Of a stretch of DNA of 64,000 bases, positions 17,482-26,005 are shown piece after piece. The notes beneath the pieces are model-generated. The model had not been told where the DNA came from and did not search any database. It saw nothing but the letters and a program-made list of their open reading frames with translations. The translations under genes and the position numbers were made by a program. Position 1 is the first letter of the stretch; every line of letters begins with the position of its first letter. This DNA comes from Pseudorhodobacter aquimaris. GTDB lineage: Bacteria; Pseudomonadota; Alphaproteobacteria; Rhodobacterales; Rhodobacteraceae. The stretch covers positions 186,001 through 250,000 of the forward strand of contig NZ_LGHS01000076.1 in the NCBI RefSeq assembly GCF_001202025.1. Reading direction: 5' to 3'.

Positions 17482-18438
17482 ATGTCTGTAACAACCCAAG
17501 GTTCCCTTGGTAACGCTGCGGTCAAAACCGATCAGGCCGCCTATGCCGCCATTGCCCGTGCCAAACGCCGTGACATTATCTTTTCGGTTGGTGGGCTGGT
17601 CGTTATGGCCATCGCCATGACCTTGCTGCTCACGCTTATCGGCGATCTTGTCGTGCGCGGGCTGGGGCGGATCGACTATGATTTTCTGACCAACTTCCCA
17701 TCGCGCAAGGCCGAACGGGCCGGTATTCTTTCGGCTTGGGTCGGCTCTTTGCTGGTCATGCTGGTGACGGCCCTTCTGGCGATCCCGATCGGGGTGGCGG
17801 CGGGGCTTTACCTAGAAGAATACGCCCGCAAGGGCTGGCTTGCCAATCTGATCGAGATCAATGTGGCCAATCTGGCCGGTGTGCCCTCGATCATCTACGG
17901 TTTGCTGGCGGTTGGCATGTTTGTTTACGGGATGAACCTGGGCAAGACGGTCTTGGTTGCGGGGATGACATTGGCCCTGTTGATCTTGCCGATTGTGATT
18001 GTCTCTACCCGTGAGGCGGTGCGCGCGATCCCCAAGATCATCAAGGAAGGCGCTTACGGTCTTGGCGCTGACCAGTGGCAGGTGATGTGGAACTATATCC
18101 TTCCGGCCGCGCGTCCCGGCATTTTGACGGGTGCGATTGTTGGTCTGAGCCGTGCCATCGGTGAAACCGCCCCGATCATCACCATCGGCGCGCTGACCTT
18201 CATCGCCTTCCTGCCACCGGCACCGATTACGGGAGAGTTTCCCTTTATCAACTTCGACTGGCTGAATGCGCCCTTTACGGTGCTGCCCATTCAGATGTTC
18301 AACTGGGTTTCGCGTCCGCAGGCCGATTTCCACACCAATGCGGCGGCCACCGGCGTGGTGCTGATGGCGCTGACCCTTTCACTTAACGGCGTTGCGATCT
18401 GGATCAGATACCGTCTTCGCAAAGGCTCGAGGAATTAA
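17482..18438 (+). CDS. pstA: Phosphate ABC transporter permease PstA
   Basis: PstA is the second membrane subunit of the Pst importer. The 318-residue protein has six predicted membrane segments, the first being DIIFSVGGLVVMAIAMTLLLTLI. The cytoplasmic coupling loop is IPKIIKEGAYGLGADQWQVMWNYILPAARPGI. LSRAIGETAPIITIGAL is typical of the family. It starts one base after pstC and is followed by pstB after 3 bases, so pstCAB are almost certainly co-translated from one message. Confidence 0.95.
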   Translation: MSVTTQGSLGNAAVKTDQAAYAAIARAKRRDIIFSVGGLVVMAIAMTLLLTLIGDLVVRGLGRIDYDFLTNFPSRKAERAGILSAWVGSLLVMLVTALLAIPIGVAAGLYLEEYARKGWLANLIEINVANLAGVPSIIYGLLAVGMFVYGMNLGKTVLVAGMTLALLILPIVIVSTREAVRAIPKIIKEGAYGLGADQWQVMWNYILPAARPGILTGAIVGLSRAIGETAPIITIGALTFIAFLPPAPITGEFPFINFDWLNAPFTVLPIQMFNWVSRPQADFHTNAAATGVVLMALTLSLNGVAIWIRYRLRKGSRN

Positions 18439-18441
18439 CCC

Positions 18442-19281
18442 ATGATGGATACCGGCATGACCCCCAAAGCCTCGGATACCTCCACGCTGCCCCCGATCAA
18501 GCCCGCGGCCGAAAGCGAACCCCTTTGCGCGCGGATAGAGGGCTTCAGCTTCTTTTATTCCAACGGGATGCAGGCGATCAAAAACGTCGATATGCCGATT
18601 CTTGACCGCAAGGTAACGGCGATTATCGGGCCGTCTGGCTGTGGGAAATCCACGCTGTTGCGCAGCCTGAACCGGATGCATGACCTTTATCCCGGCAACC
18701 GCTATGAAGGCCGTGTGATCCTGGAACAGGACGGCGAAAACCTTATTGGCCCCGAGGCCGATCCGGTTGTGGTGCGCCTGCGCGTGGGCATGGTGTTTCA
18801 AAAGCCGAACCCCTTCCCCAAGTCGATCTTTGAAAATGTCGCCGCCGGTTTGCGCGTGCGCGGGATCAAGAACCGCGCCGTGATCGAGGAGGCTGTTGAA
18901 ACCGCCCTCAAGCGCGCCGCGATCTGGGATGAGGTCAAGGACAAGCTGCACGGATCGGCCAATGACCTGTCGGGCGGCCAGCAACAACGTCTGTGCATCG
19001 CGCGCGCCCTTGCCCCAAACCCGGAAATCCTGCTTTTGGATGAGCCGACATCGGCGCTTGACCCGATTGCAACTGCCAAGGTTGAAGACCTCATTCAAGA
19101 TCTTGCGGAAACCGTAACCGTGGTGATCGTGACCCATAACATGCAACAGGCGGCGAGGATTTCACACCGGACGGCCTTTATGTATCTGGGCCAGCTGATC
19201 GAATTCGGAGAGACCAGCCAGATATTTACCAGCCCGAAACATCCCAGCACCGAAAGCTATATCACCGGACGCTACGGCTGA
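18442..19281 (+). CDS. pstB: Phosphate ABC transporter ATP-binding protein PstB
   Basis: PstB powers phosphate import. The 279-residue protein has a short extra N-terminus (about 25 residues), Walker [14 protein letters not shown], the PstB-specific [19 protein letters not shown], signature [15 protein letters not shown], Walker [14 protein letters not shown] and switch His in VTHNMQQ. The operon ends here without phoU, which is on the opposite strand near phoB. The 289-base gap to the next gene probably holds the end of this operon and the promoter of the TRAP operon. Confidence 0.97.
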   Translation: MMDTGMTPKASDTSTLPPIKPAAESEPLCARIEGFSFFYSNGMQAIKNVDMPILDRKVTAIIGPSGCGKSTLLRSLNRMHDLYPGNRYEGRVILEQDGENLIGPEADPVVVRLRVGMVFQKPNPFPKSIFENVAAGLRVRGIKNRAVIEEAVETALKRAAIWDEVKDKLHGSANDLSGGQQQRLCIARALAPNPEILLLDEPTSALDPIATAKVEDLIQDLAETVTVVIVTHNMQQAARISHRTAFMYLGQLIEFGETSQIFTSPKHPSTESYITGRYG

Positions 19282-19342
19282 CGTCTTAAGTGGTGCGCAG
19301 GCCTTGTGATGTGCAAAGAGGCTGCGGGCGTGTAATGAGTGT

Positions 19343-19370
19343 GGGAAGGGGCGCGATGGCGTGCCTTCCC
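19343..19370 (+). other. Hairpin in the pstB-dctP gap
   Basis: The gap 19282-19570 contains one clear inverted repeat, GGGAAGG and CCTTCCC, with a 14-base loop and no strong T run (TGTTGCCC follows). It may be a weak terminator for pstSCAB. I see no gene in the gap. Just before the dctP start, CCCTATAGGG (19551-19560) is a perfect palindrome that includes part of the ribosome site. Confidence 0.35.
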
Positions 19371-19570
19371 TGTTGCCCGTCTATCAGCGCAGCACTTGGG
19401 CGGATGTCGGCATGAAAATAATAGTATCTTCTGACCGGTTGCGCCATTGTCAGCCAGTGAGAGCCTGACTCGGCCATTGAAAATGCGCGTTCCAGAGTGG
19501 CGCGCGGCCTCAAAACACACTAAGGGTCTGCTCGATATGTCAAAAGCAAACCCTATAGGGAGTTTTCAGG

Positions 19571-20581
19571 ATGAGCAAAATTAGCACAAGCCTTGCATTG
19601 GGCCTTAGCGCCCTTGGCATGACCATGACCCCGGCCATGGCCGAGGAATGGCGGTTCAATAACTTCCTGCCCGAGACCCGCCCCGAAACCGCACAGATGG
19701 AACAATTCGTCGAAGAGGTGAATGCGGCCTTGGGCGGTGAGACCACCCTCAAGCTTTACAGCGGTGGCTCGCTGGGGCTGCCCAATACCGACACCTTGCG
19801 GTTTTTGCCCAAAGGCGCGGTTGAGATGAGCCTGATGTGGGCGAATTATCTGGGCCGCGATGCCCCCGCGCTCAGCTCGGTCGTGGTGCAGGGGACCATT
19901 GGTTCCATCGAGGAATTCGAACGGGTGATCCCGACTGTGCGTGAGATCTATCAAGAAGAGTTTACCGATTGGGGTGTGTCCTCGGTCGGCTATGTCGCGA
20001 TTCCGATGCTGTCGGTTTCGGTCTTTTGCCGGGACGAACCTGTGCGCACGCTCGAGGACCTGAAATCCAAAAAGCTCCGGGTCTGGGCGCGTGATCAGGT
20101 TGAAACCTTCACCCGTCTGGGTATCGCGGCGCAGATCGTGCCCCAAGAGGAGATGTATGTGGCAATGAAAACCGGCGTGGTGGATTGCGCGCTTTACCCC
20201 GCGCTTTACGCCCATACGGTGTCACTGCAAGAGGTCGCCCAATATGCGTCCTACCTCTATCCGATGGCGTCGGGGCCTTATGTGATCGGCGTTGCCACCG
20301 ACCGTTGGGAAGCAACCGACGAGACCGTCAAAGCCGCCATCACCAAGGCTGCGGATGACCTGTGGGACCGCACCAACCAATATGAAAAAGACCTCCAGCT
20401 TGAGATGGACGCACGTCAGACCCTCGCCGATGGCGGTGTTGTCTGGGGTGAGGATTTCTCGGATGAGGATCGCGCGTTGGTCGTATCCTCGATGACCGAG
20501 ACATGGGCACAGCTGGCCGAAGAGGCCGGGGGCAATGCGCCAGCCTACCGCGAACGTGTGCTTGACGCATTGGGACGCTAA
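19571..20581 (+). CDS. TRAP transporter solute-binding protein, DctP type
   Basis: This periplasmic receptor of a tripartite TRAP transporter binds an organic acid or similar solute. The 336-residue protein has a signal peptide (LALGLSALGMTMTPAMA before EEWRFNNF), the DctP-fold segment KGAVEMSLMWANYLGRDAPALS, and the LKSKKLRVWARDQVETFTRLGIAAQIVPQEEMYVAMKTGVVDCA stretch whose Arg normally salt-bridges the ligand carboxylate. The ligand cannot be told from sequence. A GGGAG lies 9 bases before ATG 19571. It is the first of at least three TRAP genes. Confidence 0.92.
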   Translation: MSKISTSLALGLSALGMTMTPAMAEEWRFNNFLPETRPETAQMEQFVEEVNAALGGETTLKLYSGGSLGLPNTDTLRFLPKGAVEMSLMWANYLGRDAPALSSVVVQGTIGSIEEFERVIPTVREIYQEEFTDWGVSSVGYVAIPMLSVSVFCRDEPVRTLEDLKSKKLRVWARDQVETFTRLGIAAQIVPQEEMYVAMKTGVVDCALYPALYAHTVSLQEVAQYASYLYPMASGPYVIGVATDRWEATDETVKAAITKAADDLWDRTNQYEKDLQLEMDARQTLADGGVVWGEDFSDEDRALVVSSMTETWAQLAEEAGGNAPAYRERVLDALGR

Positions 20582-20591
20582 GAGGCACTTT

Positions 20592-21119
20592 GTGAACAGG
20601 CTGAAAAACAGTATCGCGCTGGGGCTGGATCGGCTGGCCCTGGCATGTGCGGCCCTTGCGGCCTTGGGGATGGTGGGAATTGTCGGCATCATCGTGACCA
20701 GCGTTATGATGCGCAAATTCGCAAATTCGCCGGTGCATATCACCGAAGAAGTCGTCGGGCTAATGCTGAGCGTGTCTTTGTTTCTGGGCCTGCCCATGGT
20801 CACGCTCAAGCAAGACCACGTTCGGGTTTCGCTGATCGCGGACCGGCTGCAAGGGACTGCGCGCAGCGTGATGGGCATCACGGCCTTGTTGGTGGGTATC
20901 GGCTTTTTCGGCTGGTTGATCGTGGAAACAATCCCTTGGTTTGAATTCGCCTTCAAGCGCAACCTCAAGACCGAGACGACGCGGCTTTTGCTCTGGCCCT
21001 GGATGTTGTTGATGCCGCTGTCGCTGGCGACCACGGGGGCGATTTTGCTGGCGCAGCTGCTCGGGATTATTGCGCCTGCGGAGAATGCGCAGCCCAATTC
21101 TGGAAAACCCTTCGAATGA
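20592..21119 (+). CDS. TRAP transporter small permease, DctQ type
   Basis: This is the four-helix small membrane subunit of the TRAP transporter. I choose GTG 20592, with GAGG six bases upstream, over an ATG inside dctP; it gives 175 residues. Membrane segments include LALACAALAALGMVGIVGIIV, VVGLMLSVSLFLGLPMVTL, SVMGITALLVGIGFFGWLIV and LLWPWMLLMPLSLATTGAIL. The motif TLKQDHVRVSLIADRL is typical for DctQ. The stop overlaps the dctM start by 4 bases. Confidence 0.9.
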   Translation: MNRLKNSIALGLDRLALACAALAALGMVGIVGIIVTSVMMRKFANSPVHITEEVVGLMLSVSLFLGLPMVTLKQDHVRVSLIADRLQGTARSVMGITALLVGIGFFGWLIVETIPWFEFAFKRNLKTETTRLLLWPWMLLMPLSLATTGAILLAQLLGIIAPAENAQPNSGKPFE

Positions 21120-22408
21120 CACTTTGGTTCACACTGATCGGCGGCATCGTCTTTAGCGCGGGCACGGGCGTTGCCTTGGGCGCGGCCCTTGGCATCACCG
21201 GGCTGGTTATCTTGCAGTTCTATTCCAACGGCGCGACCTCTTTGGCAATCGATGCCATTTGGGGCGTGTTCAATTCCTTTACACTCAGCGCCGTGCCGAT
21301 GTTCATCCTGCTGGGCGAAATCTTATTGCGCAGCGGCATTAGCGAGAAGGCCTATTCCGCCTTTTCGCCGCTGTTCCGGCGGGTGCCGGGCGGCTTGTTG
21401 CACACCAATATCGCGGTTTGCACCCTGTTCGGTGCCGTCAGCGGATCAAGCCTGTCAACAGCGGCCGCCGTGGGCTCTGTCGCCTACCCCGAGATGGCCA
21501 AGCGCGGCTATAACAAGGATATGGTGGTCGGCAGCCTTGCGGGGGGCGGCACCCTTGGCCTGTTGATCCCGCCAAGCCTGTCCTTCCTGATTTACGGCGC
21601 GCTGACCGAGACCTCTATCGGGCGGCTGTTTGCGGCGGGGATCGTGCCGGGCTTGATGGTCGGGGCGATGTTCATGGCCTATATTCTGGTCAGATGTATC
21701 CGCAATCCGTCGCTGGCCCCGCGGGACCCGCAAAGCAGCACCCTTTGGGCGATTATGCTGGGGCTGCGGCAAATCTGGCCGCTGCTTGCGTTGATTGCAG
21801 GGGTGATCGGCACCATCGTCCTTGGCCTTGCTACGCCCACCGAGGCCGCCGGTGTTGGCGTTGTCTTGGCGGTGATTATTTCGTCGATCTGGGGCGATCT
21901 GACGTTTTCGAAACTGATCGAGGCGATCTACAACTCGGTATTGCTGTTTTCAGCCGTCGGGTTTTTGGTGCTGGGCGCGACCATTCTGGCGCAATCGGTC
22001 AGCATTCTGGGCCTGCCGCAAAAGATCTTGGAGGTCGTGGCCCAAAGCGGGCTTGGCACCTATAGCGTCTTGCTGCTGGTGGTATTGATCTATCTGATCA
22101 TGGGGTGTTTCTTTGATGGGCTGTCCTTGATGATCATGACGCTGCCGGTGGTCTTTCCCTTGCTGACGGGGCTTGGGTTTGACGCAATCTGGATCGGTGT
22201 GGTCATCACCATTGTGATCGAAATCGGTCAGGTGACGCCCCCTGTAGGTTTGAACCTTTCGGTGCTGACCTCGCTGACCAACAATCAGGTGAGCCTTGGC
22301 CGTGTGGCCTATGCTACTGTGCCTTACTGGTTGATCCATCTGTTTGCGATCCTGCTGCTGACGGCCTTTCCCACGCTGGCGCTTTTCCTTCCCAACCTGC
22401 TTTTCTGA
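21116..22408 (+). CDS. TRAP transporter large permease, DctM type
   Basis: This is the large, transport-performing membrane subunit with about twelve hydrophobic segments over 430 residues. Hallmarks are AVPMFILLGEILLRSGISEKAY, AVCTLFGAVSGSSLSTAAAVG, GGGTLGLLIPPSLSFLIYG, a mirrored second half with ATPTEAAGVGVVLAVI, and GQVTPPVGLNLSVL near the end. It uses an ion gradient to move solute delivered by the DctP protein. It begins at ATG 21116, overlapping dctQ by ATGA, and is followed after only 15 bases by the OsmC-like gene. Confidence 0.94.
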   Translation: MTLWFTLIGGIVFSAGTGVALGAALGITGLVILQFYSNGATSLAIDAIWGVFNSFTLSAVPMFILLGEILLRSGISEKAYSAFSPLFRRVPGGLLHTNIAVCTLFGAVSGSSLSTAAAVGSVAYPEMAKRGYNKDMVVGSLAGGGTLGLLIPPSLSFLIYGALTETSIGRLFAAGIVPGLMVGAMFMAYILVRCIRNPSLAPRDPQSSTLWAIMLGLRQIWPLLALIAGVIGTIVLGLATPTEAAGVGVVLAVIISSIWGDLTFSKLIEAIYNSVLLFSAVGFLVLGATILAQSVSILGLPQKILEVVAQSGLGTYSVLLLVVLIYLIMGCFFDGLSLMIMTLPVVFPLLTGLGFDAIWIGVVITIVIEIGQVTPPVGLNLSVLTSLTNNQVSLGRVAYATVPYWLIHLFAILLLTAFPTLALFLPNLLF

Positions 22409-22423
22409 TACTGGAGTGTCCCT

Positions 22424-22837
22424 ATGGCTCTTAATGTCCGCCCACGGAAATTCGGCCCTGTCTTTGCGATCTTTGACGGAGGGGATGTCATTCAATATGC
22501 CTACCGCGATGTGGCGCGGGCATCCGCGCACCCACCCACGCAAACGCCGGTAGACACGCTTTTGGCCTCGCTGGCCTCCTGTATCCTGAAATCCGTGCAA
22601 TGGGCGGCGGAACAGCACGGCGCGGCGCTTCAGCCCTTTTCGGTCAAGGTCGAAGGCGTCAAGGCCAGCGATGACCCAAGTCGCGTCGGCAGTATCGAGG
22701 TCACCGTTCTGGGCCGTCTGGTCGCGGATGAGGCCTTGATCGCCCCCATTGTGGCGCAGGCCAAATCGATTTGCACCGTCAGCAATACGTTGAACTGTCC
22801 GGTCACGGTCACAACCGAGGTCGCAGCAAATGCCTGA
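22424..22837 (+). CDS. OsmC-like family protein
   Basis: OsmC-fold proteins are small dimeric thiol peroxidases or related redox proteins. The 137-residue product has the helix with a likely peroxidatic Cys in LLASLASCILKSVQWAAEQHG and a second Cys region SICTVSNTLNCPVTVTTE, the usual two-cysteine layout. ATG 22424 follows CTGGAG. It lies 15 bases after dctM and overlaps the P450 gene by 8 bases, so it appears to belong to the same operon as the TRAP genes. Whether it acts on a product of the P450 or on peroxide made by uncoupling is unknown. Confidence 0.85.
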   Translation: MALNVRPRKFGPVFAIFDGGDVIQYAYRDVARASAHPPTQTPVDTLLASLASCILKSVQWAAEQHGAALQPFSVKVEGVKASDDPSRVGSIEVTVLGRLVADEALIAPIVAQAKSICTVSNTLNCPVTVTTEVAANA

Positions 22838-24038
22838 GATGGTGCCAACGGACGGGCAGACCACGCTTGCGATGCTGGAGGATGATCCGGCGCAGGTCTA
22901 TGCCCGTTTGCGCCGGACCATGCCGATTGCGCGGATCGCCGCCTTGGGGGGCAGGATCCTGTTCACCAAGGCCGAGGATGTTCTGCGCGTCAAAACCGAC
23001 GGCGAACACTTTGGTTCGCAGGATGAGACCACGCCGATGCAGCGCGCCTTTGGCGGCCATACCCTGATGCGCAAGGATGGCTGTCCGCATCTGCGCGAAC
23101 GTGCCGCGATGGAACCGGCCCTGACCGCCGATCATGTTCAAATGTGGCGTCCGGCCTTTGCCGCGCTGACGGCGCGCGTGCTGGAGGATATGGCCGGACA
23201 GGACAGCTGTGATCTGCTGCCCGCCCTCGCCACGCCGATCAGCGCGGGCTATGTCAAGCTGGTGCTGGGCTTGGGCGATATGGAGGATGCGCAGCTCTTT
23301 GCATGGGCCGATGCGCTTGTGACCGGCGCGATGAATGCCGGTTTTGACCCTGAGGTTTTCAGGATCAGCGATCAGGCCAATGTCGAAATGAACGCGCATT
23401 TTGACGCGATGATCGAAAGGCACCGCGCGGCACCGGATGGCTCGGTGCTGTCCGTGATGGCCAATCAAGCCGATCCGATCCCGCTATCGCAGATCAGAAC
23501 CAATATGAAGATCTGCATCGGCGGCGCGGTGATCGAGACCCGCGATGCGCTGCTGTCTACGCTTTACGGCTTGCTTGGGGACCCCGCGCAGTTGCAAAGC
23601 TGCATCCAAAGCGGCACTTGGGGGGCCGCGGTTGAGGAGGGGCTGCGCTGGGTCGCGCCCATTCAGGCCAGCCCGCGCATCGTTAGGAAATCGCTGGAGA
23701 TGCGCGGCCTGCATATTCCCGAAGGGGAAACCGTGATGGCGGTTCAGGCCTCGGCCAATCATGACGAGGATATCTGGGACCAGCCCGACCGCTTTGACAT
23801 TCACCGCCCCGCCTTGCGCAACCACAGCTTTGGCGACGGGGCGCATCAATGTTTGGGCGGGGATGCCTACCGTTTGCTGGCGGGTGGTGTCGTTCTACCC
23901 GAACTCTTTGCGCGCTTTGCGGATATGGCGCTGATGGATGCGCCCAAGGTGAAATTTCACGGCTTTGCCTTTCGCGGGCCGACCGCTTTGCCGGTGCGTA
24001 TGGCCGATAAAACCGCCGACCGCCGCGCAAACGGTTGA
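22830..24038 (+). CDS. Cytochrome P450
   Basis: This is a soluble bacterial P450 of 402 residues. The heme-binding loop is SFGDGAHQCLGG with axial Cys near residue 341. The K-helix ExxR is EEGLRWVAP. The I-helix reads GGAVIETRDALL, with an acid-threonine pair but one residue more than the usual AGxET spacing. The start overlaps the OsmC-like gene by 8 bases, so both are probably translated together. No ferredoxin or ferredoxin reductase is encoded nearby, so electrons must come from proteins elsewhere. The substrate may be the solute imported by the TRAP system; that is inference. Confidence 0.93.
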   Translation: MPEMVPTDGQTTLAMLEDDPAQVYARLRRTMPIARIAALGGRILFTKAEDVLRVKTDGEHFGSQDETTPMQRAFGGHTLMRKDGCPHLRERAAMEPALTADHVQMWRPAFAALTARVLEDMAGQDSCDLLPALATPISAGYVKLVLGLGDMEDAQLFAWADALVTGAMNAGFDPEVFRISDQANVEMNAHFDAMIERHRAAPDGSVLSVMANQADPIPLSQIRTNMKICIGGAVIETRDALLSTLYGLLGDPAQLQSCIQSGTWGAAVEEGLRWVAPIQASPRIVRKSLEMRGLHIPEGETVMAVQASANHDEDIWDQPDRFDIHRPALRNHSFGDGAHQCLGGDAYRLLAGGVVLPELFARFADMALMDAPKVKFHGFAFRGPTALPVRMADKTADRRANG

Positions 24039-24113
24039 AAAAGCGGCTCGGGCTGGCCATTTGTTTTACTGGCCGCCCCGCTTGATTGGTGGTGATCACA
24101 ACAGGAGCACGAC

Positions 24114-24560
24114 ATGAAACATTATGTTGCCGCAACCCTTTTGGCCGTTTCGGCCACCACAGCCTGGGCCGAAAATATCACCAAGCCATCGCCCCTTTCG
24201 GTTGATGAAACCATCGACCGGCTTGAGGCCGCAGCAACAGGGGCCGGTGCGACGGTTTTTGCGCGGGTCGATCATGCCGAAGGTGCCGAGAGCGTGGGCA
24301 AGTCGATCCCGGATGCGACCTTGCTGGTCTTTGGCAATCCGGCGCTGGGCACCGTGGCGATGGAGGCCGATTTGCGCGCGGGTCTGGAATTGCCGCTGCG
24401 CGTGCTGGCCTATCAGGACGGTGACGGGAATACCCAAGTGGTTTACTCACCCGCCGAGGATCTCTTTGCCGGGCTGGATATTCCTGCCGATGCCGAGGTT
24501 GTGGCCAAGGTCAATGGCGCGCTGAAGGCCCTGACCGATAAGGCGGTAGCAGCGGAATAA
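24114..24560 (+). CDS. Exported DUF302 family protein
   Basis: The 148-residue protein has a cleavable signal peptide (MKHYVAATLLAVSATTAWA) and a DUF302 domain: SVDETIDRLEAAATGAGATVFARVDHAEGA, then LLVFGNPALGTVAMEADLRAGLELPLRVLAYQDGDG. This domain is widespread in small periplasmic proteins, and its role is not established. AGGAGCACGAC precedes ATG 24114. It lies 75 bases after the P450 gene and may be a separate unit. A hairpin follows its stop. Confidence 0.85.
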   Translation: MKHYVAATLLAVSATTAWAENITKPSPLSVDETIDRLEAAATGAGATVFARVDHAEGAESVGKSIPDATLLVFGNPALGTVAMEADLRAGLELPLRVLAYQDGDGNTQVVYSPAEDLFAGLDIPADAEVVAKVNGALKALTDKAVAAE

Positions 24561-24576
24561 TTCCGCCTGACCTTGT

Positions 24577-24601
24577 GTCGGGACCGCCCGCCGGTCTCGA
24601 C
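24577..24601. terminator. Bidirectional hairpin terminator candidate
   Basis: A 10-base stem with one G-T pair (GTCGGGACCG, loop CCCGC, CGGTCTCGAC) lies in the 42-base gap between two convergent stops, the DUF302 gene and the lipoprotein hydrolase. There is a short T run on the plus side (GTTTTG, shortly after). Position and symmetry suit termination from both sides. Confidence 0.6.
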
Positions 24602-24602
24602 A

Positions 24603-25685
24603 TCAGTTTTGTGATGCCACCAGCGTGGCGCTTATCGGTTCAAGGATAAAGGCCCCCGCATGGCGCAGGGAGGCAAGCGTGCTGCTGGGTACGCGCGGCA
24701 GCACGGTCATCAAGCCTGCGAACCTGTTGTGATTGCTCGGGTCCAATGCGTCCACCTTTGAGATATCGATCACCAGCAGGCCATGCGTGGCGGCAAGTGC
24801 CTGCACCTTGGGGTCTGAGGCATCCGTTGTCCCTAGCCGTGCCCGCGATCCTGCCAGCCACTCGGCAAGCCGCAAGGCGCGATCATCGGCTGAAACCAGC
24901 AGCGTCATGGGCGGCGTCAGCGGCCCGATGGTGCGCAATTGCCGGTGGAACACATCAAGGTCAATATCCGGCGCGGCCAGAACCACATTTTCCAGCCGGT
25001 CGATCACCTTGTCCTGCCCACTCAGACGTAGCTGGCGCAGGGCCTCCGCCACCAGCCAGCCGCCCATGGAATGCCCAAACAGGGTGATCTCTCCGATATC
25101 GGGATCGGCGGCCACATCGGCCAGAAGCATCACCAGATCATCACGCGAATAGGTCGCGGCATCCTTATCGGCGAGATAGCCCACCACCGAGGCCGCCGAA
25201 GGCCAGGCAAACAGCACCGGCGTTTCGGCTATCTCTCCGTCAACGGCAACCTGTGCCAGACGAAACAGCGATTCCGCAAAAGTATAGTTATAGCCATGCA
25301 CAAAGATCATGATGTCTTGCTTGCCCTGCGCGGGATTTGACGGGCCAAGACCGGTAAGGTGGTGGCGCTCTGTCACGGCAAAGCTTGTCATCGGGTCCGG
25401 TCCGGCCTGCGATATTTCGATCCGGGTGGCTTTGTGTGTGGGTGGAATAGAAACGGTAAAGGACTCGTAGCTTAGCGCAGGTGCACGGGCATCGGAATAG
25501 CTGCCCGTAACCGGATCAAAAACGCGGGTGGTTGCGACCTTGATCGTCACCTGGTTCAGGACGGTTTTTGCACTCGGAACCGGTGTGAGCGATTCGGTAC
25601 CGGGGCGTGGTGCGCAGGCCGTCAGGACCAAAAGCACCAGGCAGCACAGTAAAGCGCCTGCGTCTTTGGGGCTGGAAAATGTCAT
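24603..25685 (-). CDS. Alpha/beta hydrolase lipoprotein (DUF900-like)
   Basis: This is a predicted lipoprotein hydrolase of 360 residues. ATG 25685 follows GAAGG and gives a lipoprotein signal, LLCCLVLLVLTAC, with the lipid-bearing Cys near residue 25. The hydrolase part has the oxyanion region DIMIFVHGYNYTFAESLFR, the nucleophile elbow TLFGHSMGGWL with Ser, and later Asp and His candidates (VSADDRAL, GLLVIDIS). The FVHGYN motif and the FAWPS segment fit the DUF900 group, whose substrates are unknown. It faces the DUF302 gene and diverges from the HMG-CoA reductase operon across 320 bases. Confidence 0.82.
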   Translation of the reverse strand: MTFSSPKDAGALLCCLVLLVLTACAPRPGTESLTPVPSAKTVLNQVTIKVATTRVFDPVTGSYSDARAPALSYESFTVSIPPTHKATRIEISQAGPDPMTSFAVTERHHLTGLGPSNPAQGKQDIMIFVHGYNYTFAESLFRLAQVAVDGEIAETPVLFAWPSAASVVGYLADKDAATYSRDDLVMLLADVAADPDIGEITLFGHSMGGWLVAEALRQLRLSGQDKVIDRLENVVLAAPDIDLDVFHRQLRTIGPLTPPMTLLVSADDRALRLAEWLAGSRARLGTTDASDPKVQALAATHGLLVIDISKVDALDPSNHNRFAGLMTVLPRVPSSTLASLRHAGAFILEPISATLVASQN

Positions 25686-26005
25686 GTGACCTTCATTTTT
25701 GTTCCCGACGGGGTGGCGCGACATTAGTGGGCTTGTCGCGTAAAAGGCAATCCCCCCGGCGCCTGATGCAGGTCAGTCAGCGAGGGGGTGGCTGTTATGG
25801 CTTGGGCCAACAGGACGGTGCAATCCGAAAACCGTTCCGGCCCGGTAATTTACACCATTTTCCAAAAGTGATACCCGTCAGGCAATCATGTTCCATTCTC
25901 TGGATGTGTTCGCTGTCGTGACGCGTCCGGAGGTCTAAACCGATCCGGTACCAAATACGCCGTTTGTAAGAGTTCCATTCGTAAAGCAAAGCCGGAGGTT
26001 CCGAT

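Noticed and set aside
19551-19560. Palindrome CCCTATAGGG as an operator for the TRAP operon
   Set aside because: It overlaps the ribosome site of the dctP gene and stands alone with no second copy. I cannot tell an operator from chance.
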